DNA from: Spirochaetaceae bacterium
Lineage (GTDB): Bacteria > Myxococcota_A > UBA9160 > UBA4427
Direction: 5' to 3'
Length of the DNA: 64,000 nt
Assembly (NCBI GenBank): GCA_020632655.1
Contig: JACKFD010000014.1
Span: 62,001-126,000, forward strand
Made by a program: the position numbers and the translations under genes. Of the stretch, positions 7,900 to 16,366 are shown in pieces. Every line of letters starts with the position of its first letter. The first letter of the stretch is position 1. Under the pieces are notes generated by a model. It worked only from the letters and a program-made list of their open reading frames with translations, searched no databases and was not told the origin of the DNA.

Positions 7900-9462
7900 A
7901 TGGAAGGCCTGGGTACGACCGGATTCTGGAAGATCGCGGAGGAGGATCGGGATCGCCTCGCGATCGTCGATCCCGACTATCAGGAGATCAGCTTCGGCGG
8001 TCTCTACGACCTCGTGAACCGCATCTCCCACGGCCTGCGCGCCCTGGGCCTCGAGCGGGGCGATCACATCGCGACGACCCTGCCGAACTCGATCGAGCAG
8101 GTCGCCCTCGTGATGGCTGCCTTCCAGAGTGGCTTCTACATCACGACGATCAACTGGCATCTCGTCGGCCCCGAGATCGCGTACATCCTCGGCAACGCGG
8201 AGTCGAAGGTCTACGTGACGAGCGAGCGCTTCGCGAAGGAGAGCCGACGCGCGCTGGAGGAATCGGGCCTCGACCCGGCGCATGCCTTCTCGATCGGCGA
8301 GGTCGAGGGCTTCCGCCCCTTCTCGGCGCTCGTCGACGGGCAGCCCGCGACCCGTCCCGATTCGCTCTCCGCGGGCTCGATCATGTTCTACACGTCGGGC
8401 ACGACGGGGCGGCCGAAGGGTGTCCGGCGCGCGCTCGACCCGCGCCATCCCGACGAGGTCGCGGCGGCCTCGGGCATGCTGCTGCTGCTCTTCGGCGTGC
8501 GGCCCCACGACGGGCACGTCGAGATCACGCAGGCGCCGACCTATCACACGGCGGTCAACAACTGGACGACGATGGCCCTCAACTGGGGACATCCGGTCGT
8601 GCTGATGGACAAGTGGACGCCGGAGGGGGCCCTCGAACGCATCGAGCGGTACAAGGTCACCTACAGCCACATGGTGCCCACGATGTTCAACCGCATGCTG
8701 AACCTGCCCGAGGAGGTCCGGAAGCGGTACGACGTGTCGTCGCTGCGCTGCATGATCCACGCCGCCGCGCCGTGCCCGATCGAGACGAAGTGGAAGATGC
8801 TCGACTGGTGGGGCGACGTGATCTGGGAGTACTACGCCGCGACGGAAGGCGGCGGCACGATCGCGCCCCCCGAAGAGTGGCGGAAGTATCCGGGCACGGT
8901 CGGTCGTCCGTGGCCGACCTCGGAGGTGATCGTCGTCGACGAGAACGGCAAGGAGCTCCCGGCGGGTCAGAGCGGCACGATCTACATGAAGATGGCCGGC
9001 AACAGCTTCGAGTACTACAAGGCCGAGGAGAAGACGAAGGAGTCCCGCCTGCGCGACTTCTTCACGGTCGGCGACATCGGCTACTTCAACGACGACGGCT
9101 ATCTCTTCCTGAACGATCGCGCGAACGACATGATCATCGCCGGCGGCGTCAACATCTACCCGCAGGAGATCGAAGGCGTGATCCAGCAGCATCCGAAGGT
9201 GCAGGACGTCGCCGTCTTCGGGATCCCGAACAAGGACATGGGCGAGGAGATCAAGTGCGTGATCGAGCTCGTGCCCGGGACGGAGCCTTCCGACGCGATC
9301 CGCGAGGACATCGTCGCGTTCTACCAGGACAAGATGGCCAAGCAGAAGTGGCCGCATAGCCTGGACTTCACGGACGACATGCCGAGGGATCCGAACGGCA
9401 AGCTCTACAAGCGCAAGCTGCGGGATCCGTACTGGGAAGGGCACTCGGGCAAGATCGTCTGA
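7900..9462 (+). CDS. AMP-forming acyl-CoA synthetase (FadD-like)
   Basis: A 520-residue member of the ANL adenylating superfamily. The P-loop-like motif YTSGTTGRPKGV is near residue 165, followed by the A5 motif YYAATEGGG and the GDIGYFNDDGYLFLNDR hinge region. Then come MIIAGGVNIYPQEIE and the C-terminal catalytic lysine in DPNGKLYKRKL. All motifs are intact, so it should activate a carboxylic acid to its CoA thioester with ATP. The chain type is not readable from sequence; neighbours suggest a steroid side-chain, branched or cyclic acid. Translation starts at ATG 7900 with AGGAGG 7 bases upstream, directly after the crotonase gene. Confidence 0.9.
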   Translation: MEGLGTTGFWKIAEEDRDRLAIVDPDYQEISFGGLYDLVNRISHGLRALGLERGDHIATTLPNSIEQVALVMAAFQSGFYITTINWHLVGPEIAYILGNAESKVYVTSERFAKESRRALEESGLDPAHAFSIGEVEGFRPFSALVDGQPATRPDSLSAGSIMFYTSGTTGRPKGVRRALDPRHPDEVAAASGMLLLLFGVRPHDGHVEITQAPTYHTAVNNWTTMALNWGHPVVLMDKWTPEGALERIERYKVTYSHMVPTMFNRMLNLPEEVRKRYDVSSLRCMIHAAAPCPIETKWKMLDWWGDVIWEYYAATEGGGTIAPPEEWRKYPGTVGRPWPTSEVIVVDENGKELPAGQSGTIYMKMAGNSFEYYKAEEKTKESRLRDFFTVGDIGYFNDDGYLFLNDRANDMIIAGGVNIYPQEIEGVIQQHPKVQDVAVFGIPNKDMGEEIKCVIELVPGTEPSDAIREDIVAFYQDKMAKQKWPHSLDFTDDMPRDPNGKLYKRKLRDPYWEGHSGKIV

Positions 9463-9468
9463 GTCCGG

Positions 9469-9501
9469 GGTCGCGGCGGCGCGCGAGCCGCCGCCGCGAC
9501 C
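9469..9501. terminator. Bidirectional hairpin terminator
   Basis: GGTCGCGGCGGC and GCCGCCGCGACC form a perfect 12-bp stem around a 9-base loop. It starts 6 bases after the acyl-CoA synthetase stop and ends just before the stop of the convergent monooxygenase gene. No U-run is present. Confidence 0.65.
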
Positions 9502-9503
9502 GC

Positions 9504-10676
9504 TCAGATCATCATCGAGCTCGGGTCGAGGCCGAGGAAGGCCCGCCCGACCTCGCCGTAGCCCCGCTCGTTCGCGAACGCATGCTGCGTGATCGTCGAG
9601 ACGTCGCGCCAGATGCGGTCGAGGGGCGAGGACGCGTAGAGGGCCGAGCCACCCCCGGCCTCGTACATCCGTCCGGCTGCGCTCTTCGCCGCGCGGAAAG
9701 CGTGGATGCCGGCCAGCCGGTAGGTCGCGCGTTCCGCGAGAGTCGGTTCGCGGCCGGCGCAGACCGTCTCGAAGAGCGCCGCCGTCGCTTCGTAGAGGTA
9801 GCTCCGCGCCGAGCCGAGCTCCGCCTCCGCGAGCGCGACTGCGCGCTGGACGAGGAGATCGTCGCGCAGCCGACTGCCGCCCGGGAGGCTCACCTTCTTC
9901 TCGGCGAGCGTGCAGAGCTCGTCGATCGCCGCGCGGGCGAGGCCGAGGGAGACGCCGGGGGCGTTCGCAACGATGAACCAGGGGTAGGCGTAGAGGGGGC
10001 GATCGATGCGCGCCTTCTCGAAGAGCGAGAAGGAGTGCGCCTCCGGGACGAAGACGTCCTCGACACTCCAGTCGTTGCTGCCGCTGCCGGCGAGGCCCGT
10101 GGTGCGCCAGTTGTCATGCACCTTGCAGGCGCTCGCGGGAAAGAAGGTCATGCGGACGATCGGGTGACCGGCTTCGCCCATGAGCGGCGCGCCGTCCTCG
10201 CCGACGACCAGGCAGCCGCCGACGAACCAGTCCGCGTGGAGGCTCGCGCTGCCGAAGGGCCAATGGCCCGTCACGCGATAGCCGCCGTCGACGCGAAGGG
10301 CGCGGCCACGCGGGACGAGCACGCTCGCGGTCACGATCTCGCGGTCCGCGTAGATCTCCTCCGCCGCGGCCTCGGAGAGATGCGCCGCGTAGTAGCCGCC
10401 GTCGGACCCGATCATCGCGACCCACCCGACGGACCCGTCCGCGACCGACAGCGTTTCGACGACCTCGAGCTGCGTCATCGGATCCGCCTCGGCGCCGCCC
10501 ATCGCCTCGGGCATCGCCATTCCGAATACGCCCGCGCCCTTGAGCGACTCGACGAGCGCGTCGCCGAGGCGGCCCGCCCGCTCGGTCTCGACCGCCGCGG
10601 CTCGGATCCCGGGCAGCAGGTCGCGGACGCGTTCGAGGATCTCTCCGCCCTGGCGCGGGGCCGCTCCACTCGACAT
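9504..10676 (-). CDS. Flavin-dependent monooxygenase, acyl-CoA dehydrogenase fold (HsaA/HpaB-like)
   Basis: A 390-residue protein with acyl-CoA dehydrogenase architecture: an alpha N-domain (LPGIRAAAVETERAGRL), a beta middle domain (RVTGHWPFGSASLHADWFV) and a C-terminal helical bundle. The segment NWRTTGLAGSGSNDW is typical of the two-component monooxygenase subgroup (HsaA, HpaA-like) rather than of true dehydrogenases, and no catalytic Glu for CoA-ester dehydrogenation is evident. HsaA hydroxylates a phenolic steroid-ring intermediate using reduced flavin from a partner reductase; no reductase gene is visible here. The gene is convergent with the synthetase and divergent from an SDR gene. 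Substrate is inference. Confidence 0.8.
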   Translation of the reverse strand: MSSGAAPRQGGEILERVRDLLPGIRAAAVETERAGRLGDALVESLKGAGVFGMAMPEAMGGAEADPMTQLEVVETLSVADGSVGWVAMIGSDGGYYAAHLSEAAAEEIYADREIVTASVLVPRGRALRVDGGYRVTGHWPFGSASLHADWFVGGCLVVGEDGAPLMGEAGHPIVRMTFFPASACKVHDNWRTTGLAGSGSNDWSVEDVFVPEAHSFSLFEKARIDRPLYAYPWFIVANAPGVSLGLARAAIDELCTLAEKKVSLPGGSRLRDDLLVQRAVALAEAELGSARSYLYEATAALFETVCAGREPTLAERATYRLAGIHAFRAAKSAAGRMYEAGGGSALYASSPLDRIWRDVSTITQHAFANERGYGEVGRAFLGLDPSSMMI

Positions 10677-10885
10677 GGCGATCTCCTCGGTTCCGAAGGC
10701 TCGGGTAGGGCGGCCTCGCTCGTGGCGCGGGCGCTGTGCGGGTCGGGAATGCGGGCCGACCGAGCATATCCGTTCGCCCGGTCGTTACCATCGCCGCTTC
10801 CGGTCCCGGCGCCGCACGACCGCGGTCCGGCCGCCGGGATCCGGCACGACGAGCGCGTCCGGAGCGCGCAGGAGGATGGAGCAGG

Positions 10886-11638
10886 ATGGCGGGCATCTTC
10901 GATCTGACGGGGCGCCTCGCGCTCGTGACGGGAGCGGGACAGGGGATCGGCGCCGGGATCGCGCGGCACCTCGCGGCGCAGGGAGCGCGCGTCGTCGTGA
11001 ACGACATCCGGCAGGAGCGCGCGGAGGCGACGGCCGAGGTCGTGCGGCGCGCCGGCGGGCAGGCGGAGGCGCTGGCCTTCGACGTGACGGACCGGGAGGC
11101 CGTGCGTGCGGCGATCGCGACGCGCGGCTTCGACGTCGTCGTGAACAACGCGGGCAATGCCGGCGCCCAGCTCATGCACCCGCGCCGCTTTCGGGACATG
11201 GACCCGTCGGAGTGGGCCGGGCCGATCGACGTCAACCTGCACGGCGTGATGAACACGACCCACGCCGCGCTCGGGGGCATGTGCGACCGCGGCTTCGGGC
11301 GGCTCGTCACGATCTCCTCGGGCGCAGGCGTGGTCGGCTTGCCGATCGGCGTCGCGCCCTACGGCGCGGGCAAGGGCGGCGCGCTCGCCTTCATGCGCCA
11401 CATCGCGATCGAGAACGCGGGCAGCGGCGTGACCGCCAACTCGATCGCGCTGGGCATGATGGAGATGACCGAGGTGCACGACGCCGCGCTCGTGGCGAAG
11501 CTCGCGGCCTCCGTGCCCTGCCGGCGACTGGGCACGGGGGACGACGTCGGACCGGCGGTCGTCTGGCTCGCCTCGGACCAGGCGGGCTGGGTGACGGGGC
11601 AGACGATCCACGTGAATGGCGGCGGGCTCACCACCTGA
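10886..11638 (+). CDS. Short-chain dehydrogenase/reductase (SDR)
   Basis: A 250-residue classical SDR with every diagnostic element: LVTGAGQGIGAGIA (TGxxxGIG) near residue 15, VVVNNAGNAG (NNAG), TISSGAG (Ser) and YGAGK (YxxxK). The C-terminus TGQTIHVNGGGL is family-standard. It should act as an NAD(P)-dependent alcohol/ketone oxidoreductase. ATG 10886 has AGGAGG about 9 bases upstream. Transcription diverges from the flavin monooxygenase, with a shared 209-bp promoter region, so co-regulation is plausible. The last two bases of its TGA stop coincide with the left end of an insertion sequence, yet the coding part is complete. Confidence 0.87.
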   Translation: MAGIFDLTGRLALVTGAGQGIGAGIARHLAAQGARVVVNDIRQERAEATAEVVRRAGGQAEALAFDVTDREAVRAAIATRGFDVVVNNAGNAGAQLMHPRRFRDMDPSEWAGPIDVNLHGVMNTTHAALGGMCDRGFGRLVTISSGAGVVGLPIGVAPYGAGKGGALAFMRHIAIENAGSGVTANSIALGMMEMTEVHDAALVAKLAASVPCRRLGTGDDVGPAVVWLASDQAGWVTGQTIHVNGGGLTT

Positions 11639-11664
11639 GACATGGATCGAAGATTTCCCCTGGC
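11637..11664 (+). repeat. Left terminal inverted repeat of the insertion sequence
   Basis: It begins GAGACATGG and contains GAAGATTTCCCC. It pairs with 12835-12862 with four mismatches in 28. Confidence 0.8.
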
Positions 11665-11709
11665 CGCTCGCGATCCGACTGCGGCATCCCATCGCCGTCT
11701 CGCCCACGC

Positions 11710-12810
11710 CTACACCGCATACCTCGCCTCGTGCGCCCCACACCGCCCGATCGCCCGCGTCCCGATCCGCCCGAAGTAGCACTCTGCCAGCCAGCCCCGG
11801 ATCCCCCGTGTCCGCCCGGGAAAGAGCCGCCGCGCCAAGACCTCTCGAACCGAGAGCGACCGCTCGGCGATGCCCACGGCCTTTGCCGGCGTCCCCCGCC
11901 TCCGATTCTCCGACCGATCCTTCACGTAGTTCCGCCACACACTCCAGATCGCCAGCCGATACAACGCCGACTGCCGCCGCTTCGAGAACGCAATCGTCTC
12001 CCGCTTGTGGTTCGCACTCGAGTGCCGGATCAGCAGATCCGACAGGTTCACCGCGAAGAGCGGGTTCTTGGTCGTCCGCGCCACCTTCGAGCTCGTCTGC
12101 TCGTGGATGAAAGTCCGATCCCGGATCCGCCCGATCGCCCGCGGATACGCCTGGTGCTCGTCGCTCCGAAGCTCGACGCATCCACCCGGTGGCACCACGC
12201 GTCGCAACAGCTCCTCCACCCGCTTCCGCGTCGCCTGGGGATCCGGCCGGCCATAGCGCTTCTCGAGGAGCTCCCGCTTCGCAGCCTGAGCCGGCCGCAT
12301 CGTCCCGCTCCGCCGCAGCTCCGCATCATTGAACCCGTAGACGAAGAGGCTCTCGCCGCCCACCACGAGGTTCAGGTCCATCGGCCAGTACTGGCTGTGC
12401 TCGAAGCTCCGGAACCCGTCGAGGACGAGCGGCTCGGTCGGACACGACTTCGGTCTACGTCGCTCATGGAAGAGCAGGCAATGCCGTCCGAGCCGGTCGC
12501 TCATCCTCCGAATCGTCGAGTGCGAGACGCCGTACTCGCGGGCGATCTGCCGGAACCCGGAGCAGGCGACGAGTCGATGGAAGACGGGCTCGAGGAGCTC
12601 GGGCCTTCGGAGCCAGTAGCGGGTGGAGAAGGAGGAGGCGCTGAAGTAACGCCGGCAGCGTGAACACTGGTACTTCTGGACCCGGTGGGGTCTGCGATTG
12701 CGGAGGTAGAAGCCCTTCTTGATGAAGCGCCAAGTGGTTGACTGCGAACGGGAATCGCAGTCGGCGTGGGGGCAGAACGGGGGGCGGCGGTAGGGGGAGA
12801 GGTCATCCAT
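11710..12810 (-). CDS. Transposase with N-terminal zinc ribbon and DDE-like core
   Basis: A 366-residue protein. Residues 10-60 contain a zinc ribbon (CPHADC ... YQCSRC). A helix-turn-helix follows (FRQIAREYGVSHSTIRRMSDRL). The catalytic core appears to hold Asp in LVLDGFRSF, Asp in RSDEHQAYP and Glu in HKRETIAFSKRRQS, the pattern of a DDE transposase. The C-terminus is Arg-rich. The frame is uninterrupted, so the element may still be active. It fills the insertion sequence, with its ATG about 25 bases inside the right inverted repeat. Confidence 0.78.
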   Translation of the reverse strand: MDDLSPYRRPPFCPHADCDSRSQSTTWRFIKKGFYLRNRRPHRVQKYQCSRCRRYFSASSFSTRYWLRRPELLEPVFHRLVACSGFRQIAREYGVSHSTIRRMSDRLGRHCLLFHERRRPKSCPTEPLVLDGFRSFEHSQYWPMDLNLVVGGESLFVYGFNDAELRRSGTMRPAQAAKRELLEKRYGRPDPQATRKRVEELLRRVVPPGGCVELRSDEHQAYPRAIGRIRDRTFIHEQTSSKVARTTKNPLFAVNLSDLLIRHSSANHKRETIAFSKRRQSALYRLAIWSVWRNYVKDRSENRRRGTPAKAVGIAERSLSVREVLARRLFPGRTRGIRGWLAECYFGRIGTRAIGRCGAHEARYAV

Positions 12811-12834
12811 CCCCGCCGACTACGCAGATCGCGT

Positions 12835-12862
12835 GCCGGGGGAAATCTTCGGGCCACGTCTC
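12835..12862 (-). repeat. Right terminal inverted repeat of the insertion sequence
   Basis: Read on the minus strand it begins GAGACGTGG and contains GAAGATTTCCCC, matching the left end at 24 of 28 positions. Confidence 0.8.
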
Positions 12863-13205
12863 TCGGGCTGAGCGGCCGGCCTGCCGGGCCTGGCGTCCGA
12901 CCGACGCCGACCCGGCGGCCGTTTACGATCCTCCGATCCGCTTCCCCTCGCACCCAAACGGGTGCATCGCCCGCGGGATGTTCCGTCCTCGAAGCAAAAC
13001 CCGCAGAAAGCCTGCCACTTTCCTGCGGTCCCCGTGTTAGAAGAGGGCTCTCTGGGAAGAGCGCCGGCGTGGCCCCGGGCCCGTCGGACGTCGTGACGCG
13101 ACACCGCCTTGCGGGTCGGCCCGGACGCGGAGACCCGCGACGGGGGCGTCGACGACGCGACGCATGTGGATGCATGTAGTGCGCAGGCACGGGAAGTCGA
13201 AGCCG
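12863..13205. other. Intergenic region with several inverted repeats upstream of the PEP-CTERM gene
   Basis: I found no gene in this stretch. It holds three notable inverted repeats: GGCGTC/GACGCC with a 5-base loop at 12892-12908, GCACCC/GGGTGC with an AAAC loop at 12950-12965, and a longer one, CCGCAGAAAG/CTTTCCTGCGG, at 13001-13028 with one bulged base. The last could be an operator or a leader hairpin for the downstream gene. No convincing -35/-10 or sigma-54 site was recognised. Confidence 0.45.
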
Positions 13206-13877
13206 ATGATCAAGCTGCTGAAGGTCTCTCTCGCTCTGCTCGCCGCGCTGGCCCTGGAAGGCTTGATCGCGGGGAGTGCTGCCGCGATCCCGCTCGGATT
13301 CTCCTGCATCACGGGCAACCTGGCCGGTGACTGCGCGATCGGCGAGGCGCAGCTCGCCGTGGACGTGAGCGATCTCGGCGGCGGGCAGGTGCTCTTCACG
13401 TTCACGAATGCCGGCCCGGCCGCGTCCTCGATCACGGACGTCTACTTCGACGACGGCACCCTGCTCGGGATCGCCGGCCTGATCGACGCGGACGATGCAG
13501 CGCTTGGCTACTACGGTGATGCGGGCGTCGACTTCAGCCAGGGTGCGTCGCCGCCCGACCTGCCCGGTGGCAACACGATCGGCTTCCAGACGACCGCGGG
13601 CTTTCTCGCCGACTCCGACCCGCCCGTCTCGCAGAACGGCGTGAGCGTGGGCCAGTCCCTCGGCGTCGTCTTCTCGCTCCAGGCGGGCGGGACCTACGCG
13701 GACGTGATCTCGGAGCTCGCGACGGGCGAGCTGCGCATCGGCATCCACGTCCAGGCCTTCCAGAGCGGCGGAAGCGAGAGCTTCGTCAACGTACCCGTGC
13801 CGGAGCCCGGGACGGCGCTGCTGCTCGGGCTCGGGCTGACCGCGCTCGGCCTGCGCCGCTGCTCGGGCTCGGACTGA
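13206..13877 (+). CDS. PEP-CTERM sorting-domain protein
   Basis: A 223-residue exported protein. It has a signal peptide (KLLKVSLALLAALALEG ... AGSAAA), a beta-rich middle with no named domain, and a C-terminal sorting signal: VPEPG, then the hydrophobic run TALLLGLGLTALGL, then RR. PEP-CTERM proteins are processed by an exosortase and usually go to the cell surface or matrix; no exosortase gene is in this window. The tail CSGSD after RR is unusual and results from a 38-bp tandem duplication whose second copy is read in another frame and supplies the stop. ATG 13164 is an alternative start, but 13206 gives a normal signal peptide. Confidence 0.8.
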   Translation: MIKLLKVSLALLAALALEGLIAGSAAAIPLGFSCITGNLAGDCAIGEAQLAVDVSDLGGGQVLFTFTNAGPAASSITDVYFDDGTLLGIAGLIDADDAALGYYGDAGVDFSQGASPPDLPGGNTIGFQTTAGFLADSDPPVSQNGVSVGQSLGVVFSLQAGGTYADVISELATGELRIGIHVQAFQSGGSESFVNVPVPEPGTALLLGLGLTALGLRRCSGSD

Positions 13878-14012
13878 CCGCGCTCGGCCTGCGCCGCTGC
13901 TCGGGCTCGGACTGACCGCGCTCGGCCCGCGCCGCCGCTCGGGCTCGGACTGACCGCGCTCGGCCTGCGCCGCTGCTCGGGCTCGGACTGACCGCGCTCG
14001 GCCCGCGCCGGA
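13823..14012. repeat. Five-copy 38-bp tandem repeat spanning the 3' end of the PEP-CTERM gene
   Basis: Copies begin at 13823, 13861, 13899, 13937 and 13975, each opening GCTCGGGCTCGG and differing at a few positions. Copy 1 encodes the PEP-CTERM membrane segment; copy 2 provides the shifted reading frame and TGA. The remaining copies fill the gap up to the stop codon of the convergent response-regulator gene (TAG, 14014-14016). Confidence 0.9.
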
Positions 14013-14013
14013 G

Positions 14014-15192
14014 CTAGCGCTCGGTCGTCGGATCGGCGTCCGGGGCCGCCGAGAGTCGGTCTTCGGGCCACGCGGGCTCCGCGAAGCTCTTGCTCGGCCG
14101 CGCCAGCACGTAGCCCTGCACGAGATCGCATCCGAGGTCGACGATCGTGCGCAGCTCCGCGAGGGTCTCGACGCCCTCGGCGACCGTGAGGAAATCGAGA
14201 TCGCGCGAGAGGCGGACCATCGAATCGATGACCTTCCGCCTGGTGCTCGAGCGGTCCACGTCCCGGATCAGCTCGATGTCGAGCTTCACGACCTCGGGTG
14301 AGAGTCGGGCGAAGGTATTGAGGCCGGCATAGCCCGCGCCGAGGTCGTCGACGGCGATCCGGAATCCCCGCTCCTTCAAGAAGCCGACGCGTCCCGTGAG
14401 GTCGGCGATCGAGTCGAGACTCGCGCGCTCCGTGATCTCGAGGACGATCCGCTCCGGGGCACGGAAGAGCGGGTTGTCCTCCGCGAAGAAGTCGGGATCG
14501 GCGAGCGATCGCGGGTGGAGGTTGACGAAGAGCGTCTGGTCCGGGGCGAGGTCCTGAAGCCGGGCGCCGATGCGCTCGCGGATGACGGCCTCGACCTCGA
14601 GCACACGTCCGGTCGCCTCGGCGGCGTCGAAGAGCGTCTTCGGGTCCGGCAGGTCGGGGTGCAGCGGTCGGGCGAGGACTTCGTGGCCGAAGGTGCGCCG
14701 CCCGCGGCCGTAGGCGATCGGCTGGAAGGCGAGGGTGAGCGTCTCGATGGCCTCGTCGAGCGCGTCGATCGCTGCGTCGCTCGTGCTCGGCATGGCCATC
14801 GCCGCGCGCCGCGCGGCCTCGCGAGCCTCGAGCGCCGATCGGAGGCATTGGACCAGGTCGGCCTTCGCGCAGGGCTTCGTCAGGAAGCGGAAGATCCCGG
14901 CGTCGTTGATGGCGCGGATCGTGGCGTCGAGACTGGCCTGTCCGCTGAGGATGATGCGCGTCGTGTCGGGGAAGTCCCGGTAGACATGGCTCAGGAACTC
15001 GGCGCCGCTCATCTCCGGCATCCGCTCGTCGGAGACGACGACGTCGCAGGGCTTTTCCCGGAGCAGGCTCAGGGCTTCGGCGCCGCTGGTCGCCGTCAGC
15101 ACCTCCCAGGGCTCGTTCCGGAGCAGCAGGCTCAGGTTCTTGACGACGCTCGGCTCGTCGTCGACGAAGAGAATCCGCGGAGTGGCAGCCAT
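14014..15192 (-). CDS. Response regulator with EAL c-di-GMP phosphodiesterase output (HnoB-like)
   Basis: A 392-residue protein. The receiver domain (residues 5-120) has DDE at 11-13, phospho-acceptor Asp55 in VVVSDERMP and Lys in LTKPC. The EAL domain (about 150-375) keeps the usual catalytic motifs: EVL (Glu171) in GHEVLARP, NLHPRSL, EITERASL, DDLGAGY, KLDIELIRD and AEGVET. The canonical EAL triplet reads EVL; Glu is retained, so it is likely active in cleaving c-di-GMP to pGpG. It is the last gene of the H-NOX operon, starting 4 bases after the previous stop. In Shewanella, HnoB is an H-NOX-controlled EAL regulator; the same role is inferred here. ATG 15213 is an alternative start. Confidence 0.88.
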   Translation of the reverse strand: MAATPRILFVDDEPSVVKNLSLLLRNEPWEVLTATSGAEALSLLREKPCDVVVSDERMPEMSGAEFLSHVYRDFPDTTRIILSGQASLDATIRAINDAGIFRFLTKPCAKADLVQCLRSALEAREAARRAAMAMPSTSDAAIDALDEAIETLTLAFQPIAYGRGRRTFGHEVLARPLHPDLPDPKTLFDAAEATGRVLEVEAVIRERIGARLQDLAPDQTLFVNLHPRSLADPDFFAEDNPLFRAPERIVLEITERASLDSIADLTGRVGFLKERGFRIAVDDLGAGYAGLNTFARLSPEVVKLDIELIRDVDRSSTRRKVIDSMVRLSRDLDFLTVAEGVETLAELRTIVDLGCDLVQGYVLARPSKSFAEPAWPEDRLSAAPDADPTTER

Positions 15193-15196
15193 CGAG

Positions 15197-16366
15197 CTAG
15201 TCCTCGTCGTCATCCGCCGTGGCGCCCACCCAGACGGCGATCGGCTCGATCAGTCCGGTGTTCGCGGCGAAGTTGCGTAGTCGGTGTGCGATCATCGCCG
15301 TGATCTCCGTGCCGCGCGCCGCGACGATCACGCCATCGCGGCTCCGCACGTCCTCGTCGAGGATCATCCCGGCCGAGAGGTCCCCCGCGGCCACGCAGAT
15401 CCGCGTGCGGTCCTCGTCGGCGAGCTCGATGCCTTCGAGCGCGTCGAGCAGCGCCTCGGGGTGCTCCTTCCGATTGCGCAGCCGACCGATCGCGACGGGC
15501 GCCGTGTCACCCCGCGAGAGCAGGCGATCGAGCGCGGTGGCAATGCGAATCAGCTCTGCACCGGTTCGAGCGGGAGGCCAGCTCGAAGGATCGGCGTCGG
15601 GGTCGACGTCCGTCGCTTCGAGCTGGTCGCGGATCATCTCCGCGACGTCCTCGAGGCGCGGGATGCGCGTGACCAGATCGAAGGCGATCCCGGGATGGCG
15701 CTCGAAGGCGTCGCGCTGGGTCTCGTCGAGATCCTTGCCGAGCGCGATCCGGTCGAGGATGTCGATCGGGACGGCGACGCATCCGACCTGCGAGAGCGCC
15801 GCGGCGACCTGGTAGCGCCAGGGCTCTTCGAGCTCGAGCGCCGTTGCGAGCTGGCGGACGATGGACTCGATGCGAGAGGTGCGCTGCAGGGCAGGGGGGC
15901 TCACGAGGCCCAGGATCTGTCCGAGAATGCCGAGTGCGCCGCGCAGCGTTCCTTCGAGCAGCTCGTGCTCGACGCGCCGTAGTCGCGCGGTCTCCGCAGC
16001 GGACAGGACGGCGTCGACGAGAACCTCCTTCGGACAGGGCTTCGTCAGCATCCGGACGATGCCGCCCTGGTTGACCGCGGCCGCCGTCGACTCGACGTCC
16101 GCCTGCCCGGTCAGGAGGATGCGCTCGGTCATCGGCCAGCGCGTACGCACCTCCGACAGGAACTGCGCGCCGTCCATCTCCGGCATGCGCATGTCCGACA
16201 CGACGACGTCGAAGGGGCCGTCCTCGTCGAGAGCCGACAGGGCGGCGCTCGCACGCTCGGCGAGCTCCACCCGGGCGACCTTGCGAAGCTGGAGCTTCAG
16301 GCCCTTCAGGAGCTCGGGCTCGTCGTCCACGCAGAGCACGCGCGGTCCCGGGGCGCCCTCCCGCAT
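15197..16366 (-). CDS. Response regulator with degenerate HD-GYP output (HnoD-like)
   Basis: A 389-residue protein. The receiver (residues 8-125) has Asp58 in VVVSDMRMP and Lys109 in LTKPC. The output resembles HD-GYP phosphodiesterases in layout (AAALSQVGCVAVPIDIL aligns with AALLHDIGKIGIPDxIL), but the metal-binding His-Asp pair is Ser192-Gln193, the following Lys is Cys196, and the HHE and GYP motifs are missing; only His224 remains. It therefore cannot be a normal c-di-GMP phosphodiesterase. In Shewanella, HnoD is a degenerate HD-GYP regulator that restrains the EAL protein HnoB. The same inhibitor role is inferred. Its start overlaps the upstream stop by one base (TGATG). Confidence 0.82.
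   Translation of the reverse strand: MREGAPGPRVLCVDDEPELLKGLKLQLRKVARVELAERASAALSALDEDGPFDVVVSDMRMPEMDGAQFLSEVRTRWPMTERILLTGQADVESTAAAVNQGGIVRMLTKPCPKEVLVDAVLSAAETARLRRVEHELLEGTLRGALGILGQILGLVSPPALQRTSRIESIVRQLATALELEEPWRYQVAAALSQVGCVAVPIDILDRIALGKDLDETQRDAFERHPGIAFDLVTRIPRLEDVAEMIRDQLEATDVDPDADPSSWPPARTGAELIRIATALDRLLSRGDTAPVAIGRLRNRKEHPEALLDALEGIELADEDRTRICVAAGDLSAGMILDEDVRSRDGVIVAARGTEITAMIAHRLRNFAANTGLIEPIAVWVGATADDDED

Larger units (their letters stand above)
11637..12862. mobile_element. Insertion sequence, about 1.2 kb, with terminal inverted repeats
   Basis: The left end (11637-11664) and the reverse complement of the right end (12862-12835) agree at 24 of 28 positions, sharing the core CGAAGATTTCCCC. 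They frame a single transposase gene on the minus strand. The left end begins inside the stop codon of the upstream SDR. I could not see a clear target-site duplication: the bases flanking the two ends differ. I do not assign an IS family with confidence; the zinc-ribbon plus DDE layout recalls the IS1/IS1595 group. Confidence 0.8.

Noticed and set aside
10677..10885. CGACCG/CGGTCG inverted repeat with a 16-base spacer in the divergent promoter region
   Set aside because: The arms are short and the spacer long; such matches are frequent in DNA of this composition.
13001..13028. Sigma-54 promoter for the PEP-CTERM gene
   Set aside because: The TGGCAC-N5-TTGC pattern is not present; the element is better described as an inverted repeat.
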